Shown: positions 13,328 to 23,459 of the stretch, in pieces
Layout: each line of letters starts with the position of its first letter
Numbering within the stretch: position 1 is the first letter of the stretch
Source of the DNA: Lamellibrachia satsuma
Lineage: Eukaryota > Annelida > Polychaeta > Sabellida > Siboglinidae
Length of the DNA stretch: 64,000 bases
Reading direction: 5' to 3'
NCBI GenBank assembly: GCA_033239005.1
Contig: BSQZ01000107.1
Coordinates: 704,501-768,500 of the forward strand
Position numbers and translations under genes: made by a program
Notes under the pieces: generated by a model
What the model was told of the DNA's origin: nothing
The model's database searches: none
Seen by the model: the letters and a program-made list of their open reading frames with translations, nothing else

Positions 13328-16300
13328 CTCACACATACATATAGCAAAGATATGCAAATATAAAATTAATTAGCTAAATAAATAATAATAAATTAGTAAA
13401 ATGACATTTATATGCATAGTTAAATATATATAAATAAGAGGTAAATAAATTACTTAAAACATGATGCATATATGTAGTACTCGTCGTATGCCTTGTGGAA
13501 AAGCTGTGTAATAGTTAACAAATGCCATGCAATCATTAACCCTTTGAGGTAGCTGGGGCGACTAGTGTGTCAGTTGATTTTGTGATTTTTTTCTTTATAA
13601 CATGCTAGGAAATATTGAACTGAATGTCAACACCACAAATAATCACCCCGCACTAACGTCATATTTTGCCAATTCATCTAAAAAAACAGTCCTTTTTGGA
13701 AATCCACGATTTCTTAGATACGCTAATGAAGCTTCCATAGTAACGACAGTGAGTGCTACAATGCTTGAACCAGCTATATTCATTCGCAATGAAAGCAGAA
13801 AATATCGTCTGGTTACAGTGATTCCAGTATACATCAGTATTATACCTACCTAACTAAATCATGTCCTTAAACCAGCAAATATCAGCGCTAACGTAGTTTA
13901 TTGTGCCTTTAAACCTATAAATTATAATAACTGAAACGGCCTATGACCCCGACCTGGTGACCGAGCCAGATAACGGGCCAATCAGAACGATCATAGACAC
14001 GCCCTGCCACGTGTTTGTCAAATGGCTTGCATAACCTGATATCGTAGATGACAACTCATTACAAATACAAATTCAAGGCCCAATGTGGCAGCAAATTAAG
14101 GCGACATGTAAATATTATAAATGGCCATTATGTTTTGTCAACAAAACGCCAGTGAAAATCGGAACATTTCAAGCATCTATCGACATTTCTGTTATCACTA
14201 ACAATCAGGAAACGTTACGTAATTAAATTTTTTTAAACTACAACACTTACGATGCTGCAACGTTGCCTACAATTACATGTATGCAACTTTACACGAATTA
14301 GAATTACGATTGGTGAAGGGTGTGTATGAAAAACACACCGGCACTTTAGGCTGTCATTCAACTTTTACTTAATTCATTCACGGTGGTGTAGGAGACGTAA
14401 TTCGTTTATGTTAACCAAAATCTTAAAGTTTTCAGTGACACTATCATGCTTATATGTATGTCATTTATTTCTTTGGAGATTTTTTCAAAATTAGTTTTTT
14501 TTCCATTTTGTAGCTATTTTGTCATATTTACAATTTTTTTAATCTTGTAACATAACAAATAAATGGAAAAATATTATATAGTATTTCAACTACAAACTTT
14601 CAACTACTGAAATTACTCAATTCAAGACAAGCATATAATAGCCGCTACAGCTACCTTAACACTTTCAGCAGCCGAAAACAGCCGTTGCTGAATTTCCTCG
14701 TAACGGCCACATTAGGCTTTGCGTAGTGGCCAGGACCGACTTTTGTATAACAATTTTTCCGTCACTAGCCGCTGACACAGGAACAAACAGTATCAATTGA
14801 AAGCTGATTGATTCTTCTTTCTGTCTCATATTTATTCATGACCGGATTCAAAGACAGCTAATAAGAATACAGCTTAGAAAACATGTGATATAGTTGGTGT
14901 CCAAATTTGGCAATTTTACGACACTCACTTCGAACTTTTACATCGCATTTCAGGTTTCTGTGTCAATATTTTGACAAAATATCTGACAGCATTAATGAAT
15001 TATGTTACTATGATGGTTCGGACAAAATGACTTTGGGTGTCTTTGAGATGAATATTCAGCAAGTTGTCGGCGCGATTTGTGCTGTTAGCGGCAACCAGCT
15101 CTGCCATGGTAAACAGCACAATTTTTTTGGCCTGTCTGAATTTAGGTGGCCTAGTCTAAAGCTGGCCAAAAACATAAAAATAAAACTATTCAATATATTT
15201 GATTAATTTTTGCTTTATATTGCAGCTTACACATATGGCTACATTAGTCTCGTTGGGTATATGACATTACAGCCACTCGGTAACTATCTGGTATATGACA
15301 TTACAGCCACTCGGTAACTATCTGGTATGTGACATTACAGCCACTCGGTAACTATCTGGTATATGACATTACAGCCACTCAGTAACTATCTGGTATGTGA
15401 CATTACAGCCACTCGGTAACTATCTGGTATATGACATTACAGCCACTCGGTAACTATCTGGTATGTGACATTACAGCCTCTCAGTAACTATCTGGTAGGG
15501 TGGTGAAAAACTTAAATGTTTTTGTTTTGTTTTCTGATTTGATGAAATTCAGGCAGCAATATCCCCATGATTAGATGATGTGATATATTTATTATCAGAG
15601 AAAAAAAAAGAGAAACATTTGTATACTGGTTTTTACAGAATATAGTTTATTTCTTTTTTGAATTGTAGTCACAATTAAATCACATTTGCTTAAAACAAAT
15701 ATTAAGTATTAATCACAATCGACAAAGCAAAGGGAATGTATTTTCACTGATCTAGCACTGACCTCCCGACTTCATCAGACAAGTCAAGGATGCCGGCCAA
15801 CTTAAACAGCTGCTGCATCACAAAGTCCTTCGTCAGCTGCTCTTCTGGGTCTGAGGTTCCTTTGAGCTTTTCAAAGACCCTGGAAATAATCACAAGAGAC
15901 ACTGCTGAGCTTCTCAGACACAGGGGTGGGTCCAGTTACAATTGTCAATTACATAGCATCATAAAAGTTCTATTAGATTTAACAAGATTGCCATCCCAAA
16001 CAACAAGTTCCAGATGGTAAGTGGACAAGGAAGTCATTGGTTTATCGAGAGTCCAATACTTTTCTCATCTATGTGTAGCCCGCCCTTATCAGATATCTGT
16101 CAATTCTATTTTTAAACATATTCACACTAATAGCATTAACATAATCAGTTGGCAGTTTGTTCCATTCATTTATCATCCTCTGTAAGATGTCAGCACCAAA
16201 TGTTACTCCTGAGTCCTTTTCTTGTGTGGTTCTACCTAGTACAGCATCCCCCATTTTATATTCTTCGTCCATGTTTCCATGTCCTATGTGTATGCATTTA

Positions 16301-19300
16301 CACTTTCCAAAATTTAATAACATTTGCCATTTTTCTGATCATTCAACTAATTTATCTAGATCATCCTGTAAACTTTATTTATCTGTAACATTAGTAACCT
16401 TTCTGACTACTTTTGTGTCATCTGCAAATTTAAGTACTTTGCTAGATATGTCATCTTCCAAATCATTTATATATATTAAAAACAATATAGGGCCTAATAC
16501 TGATCCCTGTGGTACCCCACTAAAAACAGATTTCCAATTTGAAATCTCACCATCTACTATTACTCTCTATCTTCTGTGTGTAAGCCACTTTTCTATCCAG
16601 TTGATTACATCATTACCTATACCATGGACTTTTAGTTTAAGTAACAATGTTTGATGTGGCACTTTATCGAAAGCTTTCTGAAAATCTAAATAGACAACAT
16701 CCACTGGTCACCCGTCATCTACCCCCTTTGTAATTTCTTCCAAAAAACATAAGAGATTAATTAGAAATGATCTTGCTTTTAGGAACCCATATTGAGATGT
16801 ATTTATTAATTTATGTTTTACAAGCAATTCCACCATATGGTCTTTAATTAATGTTTCGAGTAATTTACATACAACTGATGTTAAACTCACTGGTAATTTT
16901 CTGGCTTGTTCCAAGATCCCTTCTTAAATAGCAATTCCAAAAACAGTTACAATACTTCATAAAGGGTCAATTGCAAACACCAATAGATGATAGGATGAGT
17001 ACAGCTATATTGTTTTATAAAAGAAGATTATATGTACCATGACTCGTCTTAGACAGGACTCTAAGTAAATCAATGCATTCTTGCTGCCAGGGTTTGGCTC
17101 AATAACAATGCCTCATAAAAATCAATTACATTACACTTACTGGGTGCCTACGCAAGACAGTGACATTAGGCAGTAGATGCTCAAGGCATTGTTCAGTCTG
17201 GGTGCATACACTTACTTGTTGATGTACTGACAGAAGGCAGTGACATTAGGCAGTAGATGCTCAAGGCATTATTTAGTCTGGGTGCCTACACTTACTTGTT
17301 GATGTACTGACAGAAGGCAGTGACATTAGGCAGTAGTTGTTCAAAGTATTGCTCTGCCTGGGTGCCAAGAGAGTTGACGTAGACACAGAGACATCGCCAG
17401 TAGAAGACCTTCTCAGCTGTGAGGGCGTCCAACGACACCACATGTCTGTAAACATCACAGCAACAACATGTAGATGTCCACAGAAAGTTAGTGTCCCATG
17501 CAGCTGTGAGTATGGTTCAATCTAGCCCAGCCTTCATAAAACTGTTATCCATATCTATGGGAAACATTGTTGCTATAACACAGTAAAATTTCACCATTCT
17601 TGTAATTAAGGCATTGGACATAAAATATTGATTGTAATCATGATTGATCTGAGAGGATCTACTAAAAATTTTAAATAGGAGGGATTAGGTGTCAACCTAG
17701 CATAGCTTTTATGTGATATGTTAGTGGGAAATTGTCATATGTGTAGGATTGTAAGAAAACATACATATGCTTGCATTAGTACTAGCATACACAGGGCTTA
17801 GTTAACCCTCTCAATGCGTACATTTAACAACACTGATGATTACTTATTATTGCTATCATAAGTAATTTTAAGCAACCACTAAGTGGAATACTTACTCGTC
17901 CGTGAGCAAATCAAAGTTGTTCAACAAATCTGTCACCGGGGCTTTCTTGAAAAGCGTCTCCATCGCCTGCGTCGACGTCTCGGCTGAGCTTTCGACATCA
18001 AGGCAGGTCAGAAGGTCAAGGACATTGCCTGCGCAGTAACGCAGCCACGACTGCACGAGGCGGGAAGAGCATGTTTCTTGCACACTCACTGAAACATATG
18101 GTGTCCCTCAAAATCAGGGGATGGTCTCAGTATTGTTGCACCAATTCACTAGAGGCACCACTGGTCTGATGTTTGGATTGTCCACCAGGTGCGCTGATGT
18201 TGCATGGTTAAATCACTACTAGATGTCATCATCAGGATCTTTAATACGTAGGTTATATCTTCGACTTCTCTGGGGACATTCATTTGTATTTTATAAGCCC
18301 ATCATTGACAAATTTTTTTACATTGAAGTACTGTTGTTTAATTTGAATGTTACAGGACGAATATCATGTTTATATTGCATGTCACTTTACCAGTGTCAAT
18401 GATACGTCGATCACACGATCCCAGGAACCCCTGACCCGATTCCCAGGTATGGAAAATTGTTGACAGCTGATAATGAACTTACTGAACAACTAGGTCAATA
18501 TTGATAAAACAGATAATTGAAAAATAAATCAAACAAACTGTGGTTCATTAGAGTGGTCAAGATATATGACTTTATAATGTAAATGATGACCTTGCACCAT
18601 TAAATGGTATTCCACCATGTCCAAGAACTGCGATGATTTTACACGTCATGCTTGAGACATAGCCTGAAATCTCACGGACACACCTACCAGTTCTATCATT
18701 GAGGCCATCTTGCAGTAGACGGATGCGCTGGGCTATGGTCAAGGCCTTCATGTGCACTTTCTCAGCCAGCACCTGGTAGGCAAGGCGACGCACGGACTCC
18801 TTCACGTCATGCGTGCGCTCCAGCATGGCCGGCAGCGTCTGCACGCACGGTGCGATGCACGACAGCACAGCACGCCGCACGTCCGCATTGGGGTCGCAGC
18901 TCAGTAGAAACAAGTAGGCTGTGAACAAGACAAACTGTAAATCCGACGTGAAAATTATATTAATTGATGATATTAGTTTTAATTGGCTGGTCATGACATA
19001 CCGTAAGACACCATAGTCACAGTGGACAAATGACCACAGTGGAACTTGGCCAGACAACTGACCATTTGAAAATAGTGGACTCTTAATGGCAGTGGACAAC
19101 AGGGGACATTTTCAAGATGTGTTAAAACAAAATTTAAATTGAACATTTTCAAGACAATCTACACATTTTGAAATGTAGCATTTTCCGGACTCACACATTT
19201 TTTATTTTTACTTAAAAAAAACAAGCATTTTCAAGACAATCTACAAACTTTAAAAAAAGTAAAGATCTACTGGAAACCCTGTTCAAAGCAGTCGACATAC

Positions 19301-20939
19301 CCTTGATGATGGGACAGTTGGCGTCGGTGGGGTCCTGGAGCCGGGACGCAGCCTGCACGGCCTGGACACGCACCAGGGCGAACTTGTCCCTCAGCCTCTG
19401 CAGCAGACAGCTGAAGATGGAGTCGTAGAGCTCGTCCTCAATCATCGCGTCCTCCCCCATGTTCACCAGCAGCTTGTTGATCAGTTGACACACTCGGTAG
19501 CGCACAGCACGACTGTTAGCGTTGTGGTTCTACGGGTGATGCGCCAAGACACACACAGGGGTCAGCTTTGAAGGCGCCATCTTGGTTAATCTTAGGCTAT
19601 TATTTAGTTATTTGAGATTTGCATGGTTGGCAAAACATAAGCTTAGGCTATTATTTAGTTATTTGAGATGTGGCATAACTTTCTCGTAAGCAAGTGTGTT
19701 TGGGTGCCATCTTATTTGACATTCGGTAGGTCTCAGTATGCAAGTCAGCAGTCACAGATCAATCCCACCATGCATCACTACCTCTCCGTAACAGTTTGGC
19801 GCTGCCTTGCCTATTATTAGCACGATTAATTCCACCATCTGAAGGCAAATTAGACAGTAATATACTTTTCTACATTCTGCATGGTGTCTTATGTCTTTGG
19901 GTAAAATTTCAAGTTATCAGCATTTGAATGTGTTTCGGTCCAAGTTAACTTGGAGGCCCGTTATGATTGTAACTGAACCTAAGCCTACTTAGCTGGTAGA
20001 TTTAAATTTACCAGGTGATCCTCTGTCAAATCAACGAGCAACCTGTCTACCTGCATGTATCTACCTTGAGTAGGAAGCTGAACAGCTTGAGCAGGATCGC
20101 AGGAAGTTCTTGTTCCTCCTCATCATCACTATGGCAACCATCTTGCTTCCCATCTTTACTGACAGGTGGCACTATCATCGATGTGACGAAGCGGGCAATA
20201 AATTCTAGGGTTCGTTCAACGGCTGGCTCTTGCTTGAATATCACCAAGGAGTATTTGAGATGATGCAGAAATTGCTCCCAGAAGTCTTCAAGTGTCATCT
20301 GAAGACAAATAGAACTCAAGTGAAGAAGAGACAAGAGAACCAAGTTGTTTGAAGCAGTGCACAGTGGTTAGGTCTACTGGTGGTTAAATGTGTACAATGA
20401 AAACACAAATTTTTTCAAACGGCTGCACAGACATTCATGTACTAGCAATTAAATTCTGCACCCAAAACTTAAAACACGTGTATCATTTGTTATACCGCCT
20501 CGACTGGTTCTGATGTTGCAAAGTGTTTAGCCATTTTGGTCAAAGCCCCCAACATTTTAAAATCAAATAGAAATTGCTTTAGCTTTATTGTTTAATATGC
20601 ATCAAAAAACAAACGCTCATGTATTCTGCACGCTTTTCAATGAAAACGCTGGTGGCCAAATGGCCACTGGCAGCGCTAGCATAGACTGGTTAGTATGGCC
20701 AAAACATCAGACTCAATATAATGGAGGTCGCATTGGAATGAACATGTCTGCCAGGAAGTGAAGTGCAAAGTGATAAGTTCAGCAGTTGATCTATAACGAA
20801 TTCAAATTTATAATTACACTAGCATATTTTCACTGACCTTGTTGTAGATCTTTGTAAGACTTTTCACCAGTCTGCCGTGGCTTTGTAAACCCCGCTGGCT
20901 TTCAATAAATACATCTGTCAAACCGGCAAGTCGACTCAT
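1716..20939 (-). CDS. NCAPG: Condensin I non-SMC subunit G (CAP-G), 14 exons, C-terminus not seen
   Basis: This is the HEAT-repeat CAP-G subunit of condensin I, which pairs with CAP-D2 and CAP-H on the SMC2/SMC4 ring to compact mitotic chromosomes. Fourteen minus-strand exons join in phase into 841 codons: 20939-20838, 20298-20065, 19529-19301, 18918-18688, 18088-17896, 17445-17296, 15879-15763, 13057-12844, 11594-11418, 10589-10482, 8894-8775, 8517-8233, 7554-7373 and 1896-1716. Blocks conserved with vertebrate CAP-G appear in order: EPAVERTLEFIARFVTS, RVCQLINKLL, ADVRRAVLSCIAP, LAYQVLAEKVHM, GLND, EGLAKLM, LLLLWYNPITEDD, RHCLGAFFP and EEAFLPTLETLMNAP. Introns are GT-AG except intron 8 (GC-AG). 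Vertebrate CAP-G is about 1,000 residues, so roughly 150 C-terminal residues are missing and probably lie left of the window. Identification is from remembered family sequence, not a search. Confidence 0.95.
3573..4789. mobile_element. hAT-like non-autonomous element (1.2 kb)
   Basis: The inverted ends CAGGGCTTCACATTTGA and TCAAATATGAAGCCCTG bound the element. Subterminal GCGAGCGATTTATCGCTCGC and an AAATCGCTC...GGCGAG hairpin sit at the ends. CATCG occurs beside both ends. It is 80-90% similar by eye to 1-959. No transposase is seen. Confidence 0.75.
5460..5553. repeat. 23-bp tandem repeat, four units
   Basis: The core GGTGCAGCAGGTGTAATTAT is repeated inside TIR-type repeat copy 1 and is absent from copy 2. 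Confidence 0.85.
6576..6740. repeat. 78-bp tandem repeat
   Basis: Two full units and a partial earlier one (CTGTAGTGTAAAGGGTGTCA... TTGATCAAACTGGCTCG), in NCAPG intron 13. Confidence 0.85.
6855..7322. repeat. 42-bp minisatellite, 11 units
   Basis: Units (core AACAACACAGCATGACGTGA) differ at only a few sites, mainly C/T in GCATGAYGTG and GCAGYAAAAG. It lies in NCAPG intron 13, about 50 bp past the exon 13 donor. Open frames on the minus strand arise because 42 is divisible by three. Confidence 0.95.
7373..7554 (-). CDS. NCAPG: NCAPG exon 13 (residues 721-780)
   Basis: It encodes SSEVRCMVAEGLAKLML through RHCLGAFFPIYAFAS. The start AGT TCT GAG after GTTGCTAG was chosen because it gives no gap against vertebrate CAP-G; the alternative three codons downstream loses SSE. 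The acceptor region is the unit of the 34-bp minisatellite to its right. Confidence 0.93.
7550..7976. repeat. 34-bp minisatellite, about 13 units, made from the NCAPG exon 13 splice acceptor
   Basis: Each unit carries AACTCTAGCAACACACC or AACTGTAGCAACACACC. On the gene strand these keep an AG acceptor next to an exon-start-like AGTTNTGAGGTG. Confidence 0.95.
8233..8517 (-). CDS. NCAPG: NCAPG exon 12 (residues 626-720)
   Basis: It encodes VSQFDHETVQLTALLVIF, a glycine-methionine linker (FGMEAFLMAG), a long acidic Asp/Glu/Ser-rich stretch, then VVSFLIGLLESE. The acidic stretch corresponds to the phosphorylatable acidic loop seen in vertebrate CAP-G. Confidence 0.92.
8775..8894 (-). CDS. NCAPG: NCAPG exon 11 (residues 586-625)
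   Basis: It encodes ILPGMTNGDAAVRNMAVK, then LGLCCLLDQDTARTHLLLF, and ends MQ before GTCGGT. The VRNxAVxxLGxCCLxxQ pattern is a clear CAP-G block. Confidence 0.94.
8952..10206. mobile_element. TIR transposon remnant in NCAPG intron 10
   Basis: A 38-bp near-perfect inverted repeat (8952-8989 against 10169-10206; core GCCAAAACCAGGC) bounds 1.25 kb. Internal frames are short and unrecognised. It is probably a non-autonomous DNA transposon of unknown superfamily. Confidence 0.65.
10482..10589 (-). CDS. NCAPG: NCAPG exon 10 (residues 550-585)
   Basis: It encodes NDAATLLKCMTMVCEMLQ through LQTLCETL, phase 0 at both ends. It aligns with the vertebrate segment ETLQKCLILCYELLKQM. Confidence 0.9.
11418..11594 (-). 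CDS. NCAPG: NCAPG exon 9 (residues 491-549)
   Basis: It starts TTG GCG GGC directly after the acceptor GTGTTGTGTAG and encodes a charged, probably helical segment (ELREELEECVESEDFSRAAE) that matches the coiled portion of vertebrate CAP-G. The acceptor and first codons are the template of the adjoining minisatellite (11587-12285). Confidence 0.93.
11587..12285. repeat. 42-bp minisatellite, about 16 units, made from the NCAPG exon 9 splice acceptor
   Basis: The unit (GCCAGCTACACAACACAGAC... on the plus strand) contains the exon 9 start and its acceptor. Nearly every unit keeps TGTGTTGTGTAG followed by CTGGC on the gene strand. It lies at the 3' end of intron 8. The long plus-strand frames in it are repeat artefacts. 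Confidence 0.95.
12844..13057 (-). CDS. NCAPG: NCAPG exon 8 (residues 419-490)
   Basis: It encodes RHLGQLIYDLLVDDQVSH through LSQDKQRKIDIK. The exon end is set by homology: Lys followed by the exon 9 start LAGLRVQL matches vertebrate KMAEIKVKL. This puts the donor at AAG|GCAAGT, a strong non-canonical GC donor. Confidence 0.9.
13240..13322. repeat. (AT)n microsatellite
   Basis: About 40 AT units in NCAPG intron 7. Confidence 0.98.
13540..14655. mobile_element. TIR-type repeat, copy 2 (uninterrupted)
   Basis: The left end GAGGTAGCTGGGGCGACTAG and right end ATAGCCGCTACAGCTACC are inverted. TTAA occurs just outside both (13536 and 14656) and the left end reads CCCTTTGAGG, suggestive of piggyBac, but the right end lacks the matching terminal bases. 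It lies in NCAPG intron 7. Confidence 0.6.
15258..15497. repeat. 34-bp minisatellite, seven units
   Basis: The unit core is GACATTACAGCCACTCGGTA, with few changes. It lies in NCAPG intron 7. Confidence 0.9.
15763..15879 (-). CDS. NCAPG: NCAPG exon 7 (residues 380-418)
   Basis: It encodes VFEKLKGTSDPEEQLTKDF through LDLSDEVG and sits between a TTATTTCCAG acceptor and a GTCAGT donor. It matches the vertebrate segment ending near EEGGRKK. Confidence 0.88.
15980..16930 (-). mobile_element. CR1-like LINE fragment, reverse transcriptase remnant
   Basis: It lies in NCAPG intron 6, in the same orientation as the gene. Pieces of a non-LTR reverse transcriptase are readable on the minus strand, including the FADD active-site motif (about 16417-16428) and the palm segment upstream, interrupted by stops. 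The 3' end shares TAACAAGATT-type sequence with copies at 40044, 57272 and 61006. It is not functional. Confidence 0.8.
17136..17295. repeat. 80-bp duplication of the end of NCAPG exon 6 with its donor
   Basis: The exon tail and its GTAAGT donor are repeated in intron 6, giving donor-like sites at 17136-17140 and 17211-17215 besides the real one at 17295. The farthest unit is partial. Confidence 0.85.
17296..17445 (-). CDS. NCAPG: NCAPG exon 6 (residues 330-379)
   Basis: It encodes HVVSLDALTAEKVFYWRC through TAFCQYIN. Its last 70 or so bases, with the donor GTAAGT, are duplicated downstream in the intron (17136-17295). Confidence 0.92.
17896..18088 (-). CDS. NCAPG: NCAPG exon 5 (residues 266-329)
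   Basis: It starts after ATGTTTCAG and encodes SVQETCSSRLVQSWLRYC, then a leucine-rich NVLDLLTCLDVESS segment. It ends before GTAAGT with two bases of a split codon. The 18-residue spacing from GLND to the WL pair equals that of vertebrate CAP-G. Confidence 0.92.
18688..18918 (-). CDS. NCAPG: NCAPG exon 4 (residues 189-265)
   Basis: It starts after TTGTTCACAG and completes an Ala codon (AYLFLLSCDPNADVRRAVLSC as a family block), then runs to LQDGLNDRT. The donor is GTAGGT at 18687. It is the best conserved exon of the gene. Confidence 0.95.
19301..19529 (-). CDS. NCAPG: NCAPG exon 3 (residues 113-188)
   Basis: It reads NHNANSRAVRYRVCQLINKLL through RLQDPTDANCPIIK and leaves one base (G) for the next exon. 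RVCQLINKLL and the RLQDP block are diagnostic CAP-G HEAT segments. Confidence 0.94.
20065..20298 (-). CDS. NCAPG: NCAPG exon 2 (residues 35-112)
   Basis: It begins MTLEDFWEQFLHHLKYS after a TGTCTTCAG acceptor and ends FSFLLK before GTAGAT. It holds the EPAVERTLEF block typical of CAP-G and an acidic insert (DDEEEQE) at the place where vertebrates also have one. It is phase 0 at both ends. Confidence 0.92.
20690..20775 (+). mobile_element. SINE tail fragment in NCAPG intron 1
   Basis: CATGTCTGCCAGGAAGTGAA and GTGCAAAGTG match the body of the 25346 SINE (CATGTCTGCCAGGGTATGAA). The head is missing. Confidence 0.4.
20838..20939 (-). CDS. NCAPG: NCAPG exon 1 (residues 1-34)
   Basis: It starts at ATG (MSRLAGLTDVF) and ends in-phase at AAG before the donor GTCAGT. 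The N-terminus aligns in length with vertebrate CAP-G. A possible acceptor (TTTGATTTGCAG) lies directly upstream of the ATG, so a 5' untranslated exon farther right is possible. Confidence 0.85.
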
Positions 20940-21100
20940 GATCTGCAAATCAAATTCCAGCTTCGGTCATTGCAAGTTATAACTAAAAATTAGTACCAGG
21001 ATACTTGAGCATAAGTAATTATAAGTCTCTTTTAACTGATGCTTCCTCCGGAAAAGTTTCCTTGGTCTTCAGGGAATAAATCTCACAATGATGACAAAGT

Positions 21101-21250
21101 GGGGAATGGTGGTAGTACAGCTGTTAGAGCACCGGACTACCAATTGAGAGGACTGGAATTTGAGTCCACCTATTGTTGTTTTGAAGCTTTTTTGGACAAT
21201 TTCATTCACCCCACTTTGCCTGTGTCTTTCAGAAGATCTGGTGTTTATGA
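21101..21250 (+). mobile_element. SINE head, tRNA-like
   Basis: GGTGGTAGTACAGCTGTTAG and a degenerate box B (GGAATTTGAGTCC) resemble the head of the 25346 element. The body is diverged. Confidence 0.45.
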
Positions 21251-21884
21251 CAGGGGAAGAAATTAAAAGATCTCACACCGAGACTCTTTAAATGTATAAC
21301 CTGGATTCACTAACTCTAAAGAGTACACTTTTCTAGAATCTGGGCCCACCTCATTTTCGCCATCATAACTATGCACGATGTACTAGTAGACGCCTACTTC
21401 CGACATGGGATACTTTCGGTCTGACACCAGCATCACTCATGTCATCTGCACAGCATCAGAAAAAGTGGTTAAATGCAGTTTTTTACACTCAAAACGTTCA
21501 ATAATTTACACAAACAACTTATTACTGTATGTTTGTCCATTGTACATGATTGCTGTACATACTGCATGTTTATTTAACTGCCACACATCCCAAGGAGTAA
21601 AAAAATAGGCCTATGTGCATGTCTTGGCCGTCGAAAGGTCAACGAATATGTTTGTTGCCATATTAGAGCAACATTGTCTAACTGAGCAATTATACGTATG
21701 TTCAAGTGCAGTTATGTATAAAACTGTACTCACTTTGACTGTCAGTCATCGAAGTATGAAAATATAACTTAAGTGCCTGCCTAAAGATGTCTCTAATACT
21801 TTTGAGATCGTTGGAAAAAGAGAAGAGATCTAGCTATACTTTTCAAATAACGATGCATCATTATTTTGTCAACTATGAGCGTAT

Positions 21885-22120
21885 CAGATAATATCCCAGT
21901 GTTTAGCACCTGGTTTTTTAATGATATGTTGACCGTCTGCACAAAGAAAGTGGCAAGAATGCCAGACCAATAACTGTACAGTTGTGCTTACGGGTTGTAT
22001 CAGATAATATTCCAGTGTTTAGCACCTGGTTTTTTAATGACATGTTGACCGTCGCCACAATGAATGTGGAAAGAGTGCCAGACCAATAGCTGAACTGTTG
22101 TGCTTACAGGTTGTAAGCTA
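21885..22120. repeat. Tandem duplication of about 114 bp
   Basis: Two copies contain TAGCACCTGGTTTTTTAATG and ATGCCAGACCAATA or GTGCCAGACCAATA. No gene is involved. Confidence 0.85.
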
Positions 22121-22269
22121 GCCATTTCATAATAATAATGCCCTAAGTTATTTCTTTTGAAAGGTTCCAGCAGCTATTCAGCATTCTGGTCTAATTTCTG
22201 TTGTGGTCTTGTTATTAAATTAAGGTTTCAATTGATATGTGAATTTTTAAAATTTCTCAACTTTGGGTA

Positions 22270-22422
22270 TGTAATATTATCACTGTCAAGTGCTGCCACC
22301 TATTGTCACATTTGTGTGTATTAATTTAGATTTTAGTGGGCAACTATTTTGGGGTTACATAATGGGCAATAAAACGAAGTGAATGATCGCGAACATGTCT
22401 TCACTAAAACCACCCACAATAT
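22270..22422 (+). repeat. Left LTR of the Gypsy-type element
   Basis: It begins TGTAATATTATCACTGTC and ends near CCACCCACAATAT. The 3' boundary is good to about 5 bp. Confidence 0.65.
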
Positions 22423-23285
22423 GATTTTGGCAACGTAGTAGAGACTCATAAGTCCAGTAGAACCGCTTGACGTTAACGGAGACACAAACAGATATAATGG
22501 CTTATTTTACTCCTACAAAAAACATTTCCTACAACCGACACGTTTCTAGAAGACGTTCAAAAGGAAGGGGAAAGTGTCGCACAACTGAGGTAGCTGACTA
22601 ATCTGTGCGAGTTCCTTCCCACAGCAGACTATCTGCTCATCATAGTGGACGAATTCTCATGGTACCCAATTGTAGAGGTCGTGAGGAGCACCTCCGCATA
22701 CTCGCATATACAATGATCCCTGTAGTGGAAAAGGTGTTCAGCATGTTTAGCTTAGTGGTGAAGACAGATAATGGGCCTCTGTTCAATGGACATATCTGGA
22801 AGTCCTTTCTGCAGGATTGTGGAGTCTGCCATCACAGGATAACCCTCTCTGGCCACAGGTCAACACACAGGCGGAGTATTTCAACAAACTACTGAAGACT
22901 GTTAGTATCAGCAGGTTAGCGTAGCATACGGTAGCGCACTGATATGCAACGGATGCTGCGAGCCTATCGTAGTACGTACATAATGACAACATTCACACAG
23001 CACCAGCTAATGTTTGACAGAGATCCACAGGGGCTGCATGCTGACTATGGAGCAGTGAGAGAGAATGACGCAGCGGCCAAAGGCATCATGAAGGCATATG
23101 AGCCAACATCTTCTGGGCAAGACCGTGAAAGGGTGACACCGCCAGTGGTGGCCGAAGGCCCAAGAAGATCAGCATGACCCAGAAAACCTATACAACGTCT
23201 GCTAGAAGTTAGTAAAAAAGGTGCGAGGCGACATATATGACTATGGACTGTTTCGAACAGTCTCACAAACATGTTCTGGGAGGGA

Positions 23286-23450
23286 TGTGACGTAGTCACC
23301 ATCAGGTGCTGCCACCTATTGTGTGTATTAATTTAGATTTTAGTGGGCAACTACTTTGGGGGTTACATCACAGTGACAAAAACATGAACAATATAAAACA
23401 AAGTGAATGATCGAGAACGCGTGTTCACTAAAACCACCCATATTACAACA
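23286..23450 (+). repeat. Right LTR of the Gypsy-type element
   Basis: It begins TGTGACGTAGTCACCATC and ends ATTACAACA. It carries a short extra stretch relative to the left LTR (CACAGTGACAAAAACATGA). Confidence 0.65.
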
Positions 23451-23459
23451 GGGTGGTGC

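Larger units (their letters stand above)
22270..23450 (+). mobile_element. Ty3/Gypsy-type LTR element, internally deleted
   Basis: Two direct LTRs (22270-22422 and 23286-23450) both begin TGT and share GTGCTGCCACCTATTGT and TGGGCAACTA blocks. A primer-binding-like TTTTGGCAACG follows the left LTR. Between them a frame with stops shows integrase-core features (for example a KTDNGP motif near 22760-22785). GGGTA stands before and GGGTG after, fitting a 4-5-bp target duplication. Gag, protease and RT are absent, so it is non-autonomous. Confidence 0.75.
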
